Assembly (NCBI RefSeq): GCF_002967715.1
Contig: NZ_PUIA01000016.1
Location: 124,001-188,000, forward strand
Reading direction: 5' to 3'
Source: Blastopirellula marina
GTDB taxonomy: Bacteria; Planctomycetota; Planctomycetia; Pirellulales; Pirellulaceae
Length of the DNA stretch: 64,000 nucleotides
The notes beneath the pieces are model-generated. The model did no database searches. It saw only the letters and a list, made by a program, of their open reading frames with translations, and was not told where the DNA came from. The position numbers and the translations under genes were made by a program. Positions 19,867 to 25,990 of the stretch are shown here, piece by piece; within the stretch, counting starts at the first letter, position 1; every line of letters begins with the position of its first letter.

Positions 19867-22593
19867 ATGCGTCCTTTTCGCTTAGTCTTGAGATGTTACG
19901 CGATGCTTCTCAGTGTCGCAGTTACTTGGGTGCCTCTATCCGCAGAGGTGCTCCACGCAATAGAAAGCGGGGTCGCGCAGCAAGTGCGATTCGACGGGCC
20001 CGTATGGAGTGCCAAGGAAGAGGGCCTAGAGGGACAAGGAGTAGGCAACGTCGCATGGGCGTCGCGAGGTATCGTAGGCCCCAATGCCAAAGTTCGGATT
20101 CAACTTGCTCTCAATGAATTAAACCATACGGCCGCATCGATTTCTCTAGGGCCAGGCAGTCAATTTGGTTTCGATGGTGCAGGCAAGCGGTTGTTTCTCC
20201 AAGGTGCTGTGTTTGGTGGCGAAACCAAGTTCCTGAAAGTTGCGGAATCGAGCATTCAGCCTGGGAAAATGTTTCTCGTCGAACTGACGACGGCTGACGG
20301 CCGTCTGAATATCTCGATTGATAGCAAACAGGTTTACGAAGGCCCTTTGAAAGGCCCCCTGGGGTTGGTCGGCTTACGCCCCTGGCGATCTACGATGACT
20401 GTTCTGCAGTTTACGCTTGAAGGGGATCTCAGCGATGGTGCGTGGCTACCCAAAAAGCTTAGCGACGAAATCACGATTCCCACGATCGACCTTGCCAGCG
20501 ACTTCTTGCGCCAGACGGTGATCGCTCGAGGGACCAAGGACGTTTATCAAGGACATCCCACAACGCTATTGATGCCGGACGGCAAGACGCTCTTCGCTGC
20601 GTGGACCTATAACCATGGTGGAAAGTGCGGGCCGCTGAAGCGTAGTGACGATGGAGGGCTAACGTGGAGCGATCTGATCGACGTTCCCAAAAACTGGAGC
20701 GATGTCGAGAACTGCCCCTGTCTTCATCGCTTGGTAGACTCTGGCGGTACCGCCCGTTTGTTTGTTTTCGCCGGTCGCGGAGACATGACACAGTCGGTTT
20801 CCCTCGACCAAGGTAAGACCTGGTCTCCGATGCAAAAGAATGGGCTGAAGTGTATCGTCGCTCCGATCACGATCCTGCCGATCGAAAATGGCACCAAGCA
20901 CCTGGCGATCTATCATCGCGGGGCAGAGGACCAAGACCGCCCGCCACTGCAGATCTGGCAAGCGATCTCGTCCGATGGTGGACTGACCTGGGGGAATCAA
21001 ACCATGGTGGCCGCAGTCGAAGGGGCCAATCCGTGTGAGCCGTTTCTGCTGCGATCTCCGGACGGGAAGCAGATCATGTGTCTCATGCGGGAGAACGCAC
21101 GTCGGTTGAACTCGCTGGTGATGGTTTCCGACGATGAAGGTGAAACCTGGTCGGATCCGCAAGAAGTGAACGCAGCCCTGACCGGCGACCGCCATTGTGC
21201 CAGATATACCGAAGATGGCCGCTTGGTTATTGCGTTTCGAGATGTCGTTAAGAAGAGCCCAACCTACGGACACTTTGTGGTGTGGGTCGGAGCGTATGAC
21301 GACATCCTGGCTGGCAAACCAGGGCAGTACAGGGCACGCCTGTTGGAGCATCACGGGCGACCGCTTGATACTGGCTATCCTGGCCTCGAACGACTTCCGG
21401 ATGGAACGTTCGTCGCAACGACTTATGTTGGCTATCGGCCTGATGAGAAGAATTCGGTCGTCTCGGTGCGATTCACCATCGATGAGCTTGATCGCCTCGC
21501 GAAGGAAGGTCAACCGATTACCATCTGGAAAAGTGGTGAGAATGGATACGATACCTATCGCATTCCGGCGTTGATCCAGGCCAAGGACGGTACCCTCTTG
21601 GCTTTCTGCGAAGGGCGTCGCAATTCGCGTAGCGATACGGGGGCCATCGATCTGGTGATGAAAAGATCGGCCGACCAAGGGAAAACCTGGAGCGACCAAA
21701 TCGTTGTCTGGCAGGATAAAGACAACACCTGTGGAAATCCCTGCCCGGTGGTGGATGAGTCAACCGGGCGGATTCATTTGCTGCTGACTCATAACCTGGG
21801 TGAGGATCACGAGTCGGATATCAAACTAAAGAAATCGAAGGGAACACGGACCGTTTGGGTATGTCACTCCGACGATCATGGCAAAACTTGGACTGCTCCG
21901 ATCGAGATTACAGATTCAACGAAAAACCCTGACTGGGGCTGGTATGCTACTGGACCAGGTGTCGGTATCCAACTGAAACATGGTCCCCACAAGGGTCGCC
22001 TGGTGATTCCGTGTGACCATAGCTATTCGATCGATCCCGCAGTCGATAAAAAGGGTTATGGCTTCGGCTCGCATGTGATTTTCAGCGACGACCACGGAAA
22101 GACTTGGCAATTGGGTGGAACGATTCATCCCAATATGAACGAATGCCAAGTGGTCGAAATTGGGGTTCAGGGGCATATGGTCATTGATATGCGATCTTAT
22201 CGCGGTCAAGGCTGCCGAGCCCAGTCAATTAGCACCGACGGAGGGAAGACCTGGTCTGAAATCACCGATGCCCGTGAGTTGGTTTCGCCGGTTTGTCAGG
22301 CCAGCTTGATCCGCTATCAGTGGCCCACAACGGACGAGCAGGGCGTGTTACTTTTTTCTAGTCCGCGAGATCCATCCAAGCGGCGGAACCTGACCGTACT
22401 CGCCAGCTTCGACGACAACAAGACTTGGCCGTGGAAGAAGACCCTATTTCCCAGCCACACGGCTTATTCGTGCCTAGCTCCCTTAGGCGACGGACAGGTG
22501 GGCTGTTTGGCTGAAGTTGGGGAGAATAACCCCTACGAGACCATTTCCCTTTTCATCATAGACCTGCCAAAATCGGAAGCAAAGAATCGATGA
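19867..22593 (+). CDS. Two-module secreted sialidase
   Basis: This 908-residue protein has a signal peptide (hydrophobic residues about 8-25) and appears to carry two six-bladed sialidase-type propellers after an N-terminal beta-sandwich (about 40-190). The first propeller (about 210-540) has Asp boxes such as SDDGGLTW, SSDGGLTW and SDDEGETW but no Arg-Ile-Pro motif. The second (about 555-900) has Tyr-Arg-Ile-Pro near residue 563, Glu-Gly-Arg and Asp boxes SADQGKTW, SDDHGKTW (twice) and STDGGKTW, as in exo-alpha-sialidases (GH33/BNR). It should release sialic acid outside the cytoplasm, with the aldolase gene downstream using the product. I chose the ATG at 19867 because it begins the signal peptide. 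Confidence 0.87.
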   Translation: MRPFRLVLRCYAMLLSVAVTWVPLSAEVLHAIESGVAQQVRFDGPVWSAKEEGLEGQGVGNVAWASRGIVGPNAKVRIQLALNELNHTAASISLGPGSQFGFDGAGKRLFLQGAVFGGETKFLKVAESSIQPGKMFLVELTTADGRLNISIDSKQVYEGPLKGPLGLVGLRPWRSTMTVLQFTLEGDLSDGAWLPKKLSDEITIPTIDLASDFLRQTVIARGTKDVYQGHPTTLLMPDGKTLFAAWTYNHGGKCGPLKRSDDGGLTWSDLIDVPKNWSDVENCPCLHRLVDSGGTARLFVFAGRGDMTQSVSLDQGKTWSPMQKNGLKCIVAPITILPIENGTKHLAIYHRGAEDQDRPPLQIWQAISSDGGLTWGNQTMVAAVEGANPCEPFLLRSPDGKQIMCLMRENARRLNSLVMVSDDEGETWSDPQEVNAALTGDRHCARYTEDGRLVIAFRDVVKKSPTYGHFVVWVGAYDDILAGKPGQYRARLLEHHGRPLDTGYPGLERLPDGTFVATTYVGYRPDEKNSVVSVRFTIDELDRLAKEGQPITIWKSGENGYDTYRIPALIQAKDGTLLAFCEGRRNSRSDTGAIDLVMKRSADQGKTWSDQIVVWQDKDNTCGNPCPVVDESTGRIHLLLTHNLGEDHESDIKLKKSKGTRTVWVCHSDDHGKTWTAPIEITDSTKNPDWGWYATGPGVGIQLKHGPHKGRLVIPCDHSYSIDPAVDKKGYGFGSHVIFSDDHGKTWQLGGTIHPNMNECQVVEIGVQGHMVIDMRSYRGQGCRAQSISTDGGKTWSEITDARELVSPVCQASLIRYQWPTTDEQGVLLFSSPRDPSKRRNLTVLASFDDNKTWPWKKTLFPSHTAYSCLAPLGDGQVGCLAEVGENNPYETISLFIIDLPKSEAKNR

Positions 22594-23573
22594 ATTCAGA
22601 CACCATGAAAGCGGAAACGAACTGTGGACCAGCCATTGAGCCGCAGTCGAACTCGCAGGGATTTGATCGTATGCAATTGAAAGGTCTGGTCGCGGCCACG
22701 TTCACTCCTTTTACGGCTGAAGGAAGAATCGATCGTGATCCGGTCGGTGGGATGGTTGATGCGCTCGTTGCATCGGGCGTGGCTGGCTTGTACGTTAACG
22801 GCAGCACGGGCGAAGGGGTTTCGCTAACCGGCAATGAGCGTCGGCAAATGGCGGAAGCTTTCGTGGAAGCTGTATCGGGGCGAATTCCAGTCATTGTTCA
22901 AGTGGGGCACAATAGTGTTCAAGAAGCACGTGAACTGGCCGAACATGCACAAGTGATCGGTGCCGACGCCATCAGTGCCACGCCACCAACCTACTTCAGG
23001 CCGGCCAGTATCGGGCTGCTTCTCGATTCGCTGCGTGAGATCATGCGTGGTGCACCTGGGCTGCCGTTCTATTACTATCACATTCCCAGGATCACTGGCG
23101 TCGACTTCGACCTGCACGCACTGCTTACGCAAGCAGCCACGGATTTACCGGAACTAAACGGTGTGAAATACACTGCCCAGTCGATCCATGAATTCCAGGC
23201 GTGTCGCGCACACTTTGCCGAGCAGTTCGATCTGCTATACGGCTGCGATGAAATGCTGCTAAGTGGGCTGGCCGCAGGTGCGGATGGGGCCGTTGGCAGT
23301 ACCTACAACTTCGCACCTGGGCTTTATCGCCGCATCATCGAGGCCTACCGACAGAGAGAAAACGAAGCGGCGCGAGAACTGCAATTGCTGTCGGTGGAGA
23401 TGGTTCAGGCTTTTGTTCGATATCCTGCGCTGCCTGCTCAGAAGGCGATGATGGAAATGGTCGGTATGCCCGTTGGCCCGCCTCGTTTGCCTTGGCGCGA
23501 TTTGACGGCACAAGAGAAGAAGACCCTGGAAGGCGATTTGAAGAAGCTAGGTTTCTTTGAATGGCGTGACTAG
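22590..23573 (+). CDS. nanA: N-acetylneuraminate lyase-like aldolase
   Basis: This is a DHDPS/NAL family class I aldolase. N-acetylneuraminate lyase splits sialic acid into N-acetylmannosamine and pyruvate in the cytoplasm. The Schiff-base Lys is in Gly-Val-Lys-Tyr, the catalytic Tyr in Tyr-Tyr-Tyr-His-Ile-Pro, and the pyruvate-binding motif in Gly-Ser-Thr-Gly-Glu-Gly. The ATG at 22590 overlaps the sialidase stop (ATGA), giving 327 residues. An internal ATG at 22671 gives 300 residues and places the lysine at 166 and the tyrosine at 136, almost the E. coli NanA positions (165, 137), so the real start may be 22671. A DHDPS assignment is less likely given the sialidase coupling. Confidence 0.83.
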   Translation: MNSDTMKAETNCGPAIEPQSNSQGFDRMQLKGLVAATFTPFTAEGRIDRDPVGGMVDALVASGVAGLYVNGSTGEGVSLTGNERRQMAEAFVEAVSGRIPVIVQVGHNSVQEARELAEHAQVIGADAISATPPTYFRPASIGLLLDSLREIMRGAPGLPFYYYHIPRITGVDFDLHALLTQAATDLPELNGVKYTAQSIHEFQACRAHFAEQFDLLYGCDEMLLSGLAAGADGAVGSTYNFAPGLYRRIIEAYRQRENEAARELQLLSVEMVQAFVRYPALPAQKAMMEMVGMPVGPPRLPWRDLTAQEKKTLEGDLKKLGFFEWRD

Positions 23574-23925
23574 GTTTTCCCTTTTCGCCCGTTGGAGCGA
23601 ACGAAACACTCGGGAGCTCGGTAGGTATATTCTTTTTCAAGAATATCAGGTTTTCCGCGAACCATTTCTTATGTGACTCGTCTAAACACTCAGACCTTAC
23701 AAAAACAAACCATTTAAGAGCATGAGCTAATAACCTTCGATGTTGATCAAAAACCACAACGATCGAAATCAAAACAATGCTGGTAAGCGATTGCCTGTGC
23801 CAACAGGGAACGGTTATCCGGCTCATCCTCTACGCTTATGACTTTAGGGATATGTTCCCTAACGGCTGATTCAAGCCCGGTGTCATAAGCGACACCGGGC
23901 TTTTTTTGTGCCCATTCAGAACCAC
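23574..23925. other. Intergenic region between the nan genes and the tRNA array
   Basis: About 350 bases contain no protein gene. Two hairpins are visible: a small AT-rich one (ATATTCTT, loop TTTC, AAGAATAT at 23627-23646) and a strong intrinsic terminator at 23875-23907. The stretch between them has no recognisable RNA. The promoter of the tRNA array should be near its right end, but none could be assigned. Confidence 0.5.
23875..23907 (+). terminator. Rho-independent terminator
   Basis: A perfect 10-bp stem (GCCCGGTGTC / GACACCGGGC, loop ATAAGC) is followed by seven T residues. It lies 300 bases after the aldolase gene and only 18 bases before the first tRNA, so it insulates the array from transcription entering from the left. 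Confidence 0.85.
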
Positions 23926-23997
23926 GGTAGTCGAGGACTGGTTGTCCATGCCTGACTGATACTCAGGCCGCGCTGAGTTCGATTCCCAGGGCTACCA
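23926..23997 (+). tRNA. tRNA-Ile (GAT)
   Basis: Acceptor GGTAGTC pairs with GGCTACC (one G-T), the D stem is GGAC/GTCC with a short 5-base loop TGGTT, and the anticodon stem CCTGA/TCAGG encloses CTGATAC with anticodon GAT. The T stem CTGAG/CCCAG has one A-C mismatch. CCA is not encoded; discriminator A is followed by CTG. This is the first member of the array. Confidence 0.8.
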
Positions 23998-24068
23998 CTG
24001 GGCGTGGGAAACGGAGACGAAACATGAACGATTCGCTTCGCTGTAAACGCATTTCACAAACTCGCATT

Positions 24069-24140
24069 GAGGTTGTGGTGTAACGGCAGCATCCCTGACT
24101 TTTAATCAGGTGGGCGTAGGTTCGAATCCTGCCAGCCTCA
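24069..24140 (+). tRNA. tRNA-Lys (TTT)
   Basis: Acceptor GAGGTTG/CAGCCTC pairs fully with one wobble, and anticodon stem CCTGA/TCAGG encloses loop CTTTTAA with anticodon TTT. The T-loop is TTCGAAT. CCA is not encoded; discriminator A is followed by CTT. Confidence 0.9.
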
Positions 24141-24148
24141 CTTTTATT

Positions 24149-24224
24149 CGACGCGTAGCTCAGTGGTGAGAGCGACGTCCTTATAAGATGTGAGTCGTGG
24201 GTTCAAACCCCACCGCGCCGACCA
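24149..24224 (+). tRNA. tRNA-Ile (TAT), CCA encoded
   Basis: Acceptor CGACGCG/CGCGCCG has one A-C mismatch, the D stem GCTC/GAGC is canonical, anticodon stem ACGTC/GATGT encloses loop CTTATAA with anticodon TAT, and the T arm is GTGGG-TTCAAAC-CCCAC. The sequence continues discriminator A and CCA. It is the only array member that encodes CCA and the one closest to a textbook tRNA. Most bacteria read AUA with a lysidine-modified CAT tRNA, so an Ile UAU tRNA is uncommon. Confidence 0.82.
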
Positions 24225-24237
24225 AACCACACAACAT

Positions 24238-24309
24238 GGGACCGAGGTGTTACGGCGGCATCCCTGGCTCTTAACCAGGCGGGTGAAGGTTCGAATCCTT
24301 CCGATCCCA
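24238..24309 (+). tRNA. tRNA-Lys (CTT)
   Basis: Acceptor GGGACCG/CGATCCC has one C-A mismatch, anticodon stem CCTGG/CCAGG encloses CTCTTAA with anticodon CTT, and the T arm is GAAGG-TTCGAAT-CCTTC. Discriminator A is followed by CTT instead of CCA. With the TTT gene at 24069 it covers both lysine codons. Confidence 0.88.
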
Positions 24310-24321
24310 CTTCCATATCAA

Positions 24322-24393
24322 GCACTGGTCGTCCAGCGGCAAAGACACCGCATTCGTAATGCGGCTACGAGGGTTCGAGTCCCTCCCGGTGCT
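24322..24393 (+). tRNA. tRNA-Thr (CGT)
   Basis: Acceptor GCACTGG/CCGGTGC, anticodon stem CCGCA/TGCGG with loop TTCGTAA (anticodon CGT) and T arm GAGGG-TTCGAGT-CCCTC all pair. Discriminator T is followed by CTC; CCA is not encoded. Confidence 0.9.
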
Positions 24394-24445
24394 CTCTGTG
24401 TCTCAGCAGACTCAGCGTTCTTTGGCAATCGAAAACGAACAATCA

Positions 24446-24516
24446 GCGCCCATGATGTAGCGGCAGCCTACTGCCTTGCCATGGCGGAAGTGTGGGTTCG
24501 ACTCCCACTGGGCGCT
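24446..24516 (+). tRNA. tRNA-Gly (GCC)
   Basis: Acceptor GCGCCCA/TGGGCGC is fully paired. Anticodon stem CTGCC/GGCGG (one T-G) encloses TTGCCAT with anticodon GCC. T arm GTGGG-TTCGACT-CCCAC is canonical. Discriminator T, expected for glycine in bacteria, is followed by CTA. Confidence 0.9.
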
Positions 24517-24527
24517 CTATTCATTTT

Positions 24528-24603
24528 CAGGGTGTGGGAAAGCTTGGTTTAATCCGCGTGCTTCGGGCGCACGAGATCGCTGGTTCGACTCCAGCCATCC
24601 TGA
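24528..24603 (+). tRNA. tRNA-Pro (CGG)
   Basis: Acceptor CAGGGTG/CATCCTG starts with the C1-G72 pair typical of bacterial tRNA-Pro. The D arm has GGA/TCC with loop GGTTTA, anticodon stem CGTGC/GCACG encloses TTCGGGC with anticodon CGG, and the T arm is GCTGG-TTCGACT-CCAGC. Discriminator A is followed by CTT. Confidence 0.9.
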
Positions 24604-24614
24604 CTTCTTAATTT

Positions 24615-24689
24615 TGTGGTGGGTCCTGTGTTGGTACGGGAAGGCGGCTGTTAACCGCTTCGTCGCAGGTTCGATTCCTGCCTCCACAG
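24615..24689 (+). tRNA. tRNA-Asn (GTT)
   Basis: Acceptor TGTGGTG/CTCCACA has one T-T mismatch, anticodon stem GGCGG/CCGCT encloses CTGTTAA with anticodon GTT, and the T arm is GCAGG-TTCGATT-CCTGC. Discriminator G, as usual for asparagine, is followed by CCT and not CCA. Confidence 0.88.
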
Positions 24690-24702
24690 CCTTATTCAAC
24701 AA

Positions 24703-24774
24703 GTGCTCTTGGCCGAGCGGCAAAGGTGCCAGGCTTCCAACCTGGCGAGGCGGGTTCGACTCCCGCAGAGCACT
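24703..24774 (+). tRNA. tRNA-Gly (TCC)
   Basis: Acceptor GTGCTCT/AGAGCAC, anticodon stem CCAGG/CCTGG with loop CTTCCAA (anticodon TCC) and T arm GCGGG-TTCGACT-CCCGC all pair fully. Discriminator T is followed by CTC. Confidence 0.92.
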
Positions 24775-24843
24775 CTCCTTCAGAAAGAAAAGATCATTTC
24801 TCGCGAACCTTGCTCAATAAGAAACGTCTCTTTCTGTCAGCAC

Positions 24844-24918
24844 TGCGAGGTAGACGCTGTTGGTAGTATCGCCTGGCTCTGAACCAGGAGGTCGTTGGTT
24901 CGATTCCAACCCTCGCAG
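24844..24918 (+). tRNA. tRNA-Gln (CTG)
   Basis: Acceptor TGCGAGG/CCTCGCA carries the U1-A72 pair and G73 discriminator that are glutamine identity elements. Anticodon stem CCTGG/CCAGG encloses CTCTGAA with anticodon CTG. T arm is GTTGG-TTCGATT-CCAAC. The sequence after G73 is CCT, not CCA. Confidence 0.92.
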
Positions 24919-24930
24919 CCTTGTTTAAAT

Positions 24931-25002
24931 ACGTCTCTGGTGTAACGGCAGCACTGCTGGTTCCAACCCAGTCAGGTCAGGGTTCAAATCCTTGGGGGCG
25001 TG
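24931..25002 (+). tRNA. tRNA-Trp (CCA anticodon)
   Basis: Acceptor ACGTCTC/GGGGCGT pairs with wobbles, D stem GTGT/GCAC, anticodon stem GCTGG/CCAGT encloses TTCCAAC with anticodon CCA, and the T arm is CAGGG-TTCAAAT-CCTTG. G73 is the tryptophan discriminator and is followed by CTT. Confidence 0.88.
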
Positions 25003-25018
25003 CTTGATTCAATACGAT

Positions 25019-25091
25019 AGTCCTGTGGCCTAGCGGCGAAGGCAACTCTCCTACAAAGAGTGGATCGGGGGTTCGAATCCCTCCAGGACTA
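25019..25091 (+). tRNA. tRNA-Val (TAC)
   Basis: Acceptor AGTCCTG/CAGGACT is fully paired, D stem GGCC/AGGC-type, anticodon stem ACTCT/AGAGT encloses CCTACAA with anticodon TAC, and the T arm is GGGGG-TTCGAAT-CCCTC. Discriminator A is followed by CTT. Confidence 0.92.
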
Positions 25092-25098
25092 CTTAGCT

Positions 25099-25133
25099 GG
25101 GGCAAGAGACGGCATCATGCCGGCTCTTGCCCC
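25099..25133. repeat. Long hairpin in a gap of the tRNA array
   Basis: A 10-bp perfect stem (GGGGCAAGAG / CTCTTGCCCC) is extended after an A-G mismatch by CGGCA/TGCCG with a 3-base loop TCA. No T-run follows, so it is not a standard terminator. A second inverted repeat (CGAAACAA / TTGTTTCG, 25143-25170) lies just downstream. Together they occupy the 159-base gap between tRNA-Val and tRNA-Asp. They may act in RNA processing, attenuation or recombination. Confidence 0.7.
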
Positions 25134-25250
25134 TCGCGGCTCCGAAACAACGAGATTCATCATTGTTTCGACGTACCATTCCTGGCACGTATTACCTGCG
25201 AGGCTAAGTTTGGCTTTCAACAGCACATCGCGAGTTATCGCGCATGAAAA

Positions 25251-25323
25251 GTTCTCGTGGAGCAGCGGAGTGCTCGCTTGCCTGTCACGCAAGAGATCGC
25301 CGGTTCGAATCCGGTCGGGAACG
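25251..25323 (+). tRNA. tRNA-Asp (GTC)
   Basis: Acceptor GTTCTCG/CGGGAAC, D stem GAGC/GCTC, anticodon stem CTTGC/GCAAG around CTGTCAC (anticodon GTC) and T arm GCCGG-TTCGAAT-CCGGT. G73 fits aspartate identity. CTT follows in place of CCA. Confidence 0.92.
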
Positions 25324-25335
25324 CTTTTTGAAGAT

Positions 25336-25410
25336 GGCGCGCTACGCCAATTTGATAGAGCGACTTGGCTCAAACCCAGGTGGATGGGGGTTCGAATCCC
25401 TCGCGTGCTA
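25336..25410 (+). tRNA. Atypical tRNA with Leu anticodon (CAA)
   Basis: Acceptor GGCGCGC/GCGTGCT pairs with two wobbles, anticodon stem CTTGG/CCAGG encloses CTCAAAC with anticodon CAA, and the T arm is GGGGG-TTCGAAT-CCCTC. Two things are odd: the variable region is only 5 bases, whereas bacterial leucine tRNAs have a long variable arm, and the D stem positions (CGCC and GAGC) do not pair. It may be mischarged, use another synthetase, or be decayed. Discriminator A is followed by CTT. Confidence 0.65.
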
Positions 25411-25422
25411 CTTAAACAATTT

Positions 25423-25508
25423 GGGTTGTGTTCCTCGCAGCGGCCTGTAACACCGTGGTCACAAAAGAAGCGAGGTGGCGACGAGAGGTTCAATTCCTTC
25501 ACGACCCA
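25423..25508 (+). tRNA. tRNA-like element without canonical anticodon arm
   Basis: Ends behave like a tRNA: GGGTTGT pairs with ACGACCC, a T-arm-like AGAGG-TTCAATT-CCTTC precedes it, and discriminator A is followed by CTG like its neighbours. The 86-base length would suit a long-variable-arm tRNA. However, no 5+7+5 anticodon arm can be built; the interior instead offers CCTCGC/GCGAGG or CACCGTG/CGAGGTG helices. It could be a decayed tRNA, a tRNA with an insertion, or a tRNA mimic. Confidence 0.5.
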
Positions 25509-25525
25509 CTGTATCGGATCGACAT

Positions 25526-25608
25526 AGCCAAGTGGCGGAATTAGAAGACGCGCGACGCTTAGAACGTCGTGTCCACGGGGCGTGGGAGTGCAAGTCTCCC
25601 CTTGGCTA
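25526..25608 (+). tRNA. tRNA-Leu (TAG)
   Basis: This is a class II tRNA with acceptor AGCCAAG/CTTGGCT, anticodon stem CGACG/CGTCG around CTTAGAA (anticodon TAG), a long variable arm (TGTCCACGGGGCGT) and T arm GGGAG-TGCAAGT-CTCCC. The T-loop has TGC where TTC is standard. Discriminator A is followed by CTT. Confidence 0.9.
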
Positions 25609-25620
25609 CTTAATAATCGA

Positions 25621-25689
25621 CGCGGGTGAGCCAGTGCTCATTCGGGCCTCATAAGCCTGGACGGTCGGGTGCGACTCCCGGACCCGCTA
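25621..25689 (+). tRNA. Shortened tRNA-Met-like (CAT)
   Basis: Anticodon stem CGGGC/GCCTG encloses CTCATAA with anticodon CAT. The acceptor CGCGGGT/ACCCGCT leaves position 1 (C) unpaired with 72 (T), as in initiator tRNAs, and the 5' end CGCGGG matches E. coli initiator tRNA. At 69 bases it is short: the D stem GAGC/GCTC follows the acceptor directly with no bases 8-9 and has only a 4-base loop. The T-loop is TGCGACT. It may be an initiator, elongator or AUA-reading (lysidine) tRNA. Discriminator A is followed by CTT. Confidence 0.7.
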
Positions 25690-25695
25690 CTTTTT

Positions 25696-25766
25696 GGTCT
25701 GTAGGTGTTCTGGCGGCACACGTCCGTGGTAAGGACGCGGATCGGGTTCGATTCCCGAACGGACCT
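25696..25766 (+). tRNA. tRNA-Thr (GGT)
   Basis: Acceptor GGTCTGT/ACGGACC, D stem GTGT/GCAC, anticodon stem CGTCC/GGACG around GTGGTAA (anticodon GGT) and T arm TCGGG-TTCGATT-CCCGA. Discriminator T is followed by CTT. Confidence 0.9.
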
Positions 25767-25778
25767 CTTCAATTCAAT

Positions 25779-25850
25779 GGGCCTGCATGCCGATGGAGGC
25801 GACTGATCCTTGCAAGATCGGTGTGTTCGGTTCGACTCCGATCAGGTCCA
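25779..25850 (+). tRNA. tRNA-Ala (TGC)
   Basis: Acceptor GGGCCTG/CAGGTCC contains the G3-U70 wobble that is the alanine identity element. Anticodon stem TGATC/GATCG encloses CTTGCAA with anticodon TGC. T arm is TTCGG-TTCGACT-CCGAT. Discriminator A is followed by CTC. Confidence 0.92.
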
Positions 25851-25862
25851 CTCTTAATTTGA

Positions 25863-25933
25863 GGGCTGATGGTCCAATGGGACGACACTGCTCTGGCGGG
25901 GCAGAGACCTGGGTTCGATTCCCAGTCGGTCCA
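25863..25933 (+). tRNA. tRNA-Ala (GGC)
   Basis: Acceptor GGGCTGA/TCGGTCC again has G3-U70. Anticodon stem CTGCT/GGCAG (one T-G) encloses CTGGCGG with anticodon GGC. T arm is CTGGG-TTCGATT-CCCAG. Discriminator A is followed by CTG. It is the last tRNA before the embedded protein gene. Confidence 0.92.
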
Positions 25934-25990
25934 CTGAGGTGATCGCATGGTGCGTTCGCCCGTATTTTCTAGGTATGAGGAGACTCGACG

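Noticed and set aside
22590-23573. Aldolase as dihydrodipicolinate synthase
   Set aside because: Coupling to a sialidase and the position of the Lys and Tyr fit an N-acetylneuraminate lyase better, though sequence alone cannot exclude another keto-acid aldolase.
23627-23646. AT-rich hairpin after the aldolase gene as a terminator
   Set aside because: The stem is only AT-rich and 8 bp long with no T-run after it; the strong terminator at 23875 is the better candidate.
24190-25862. Long open frames across the tRNA array, such as 24190-24552 and 25060-25527
   Set aside because: They run through several well-formed tRNA genes, have no ribosome sites and show no recognisable protein sequence.
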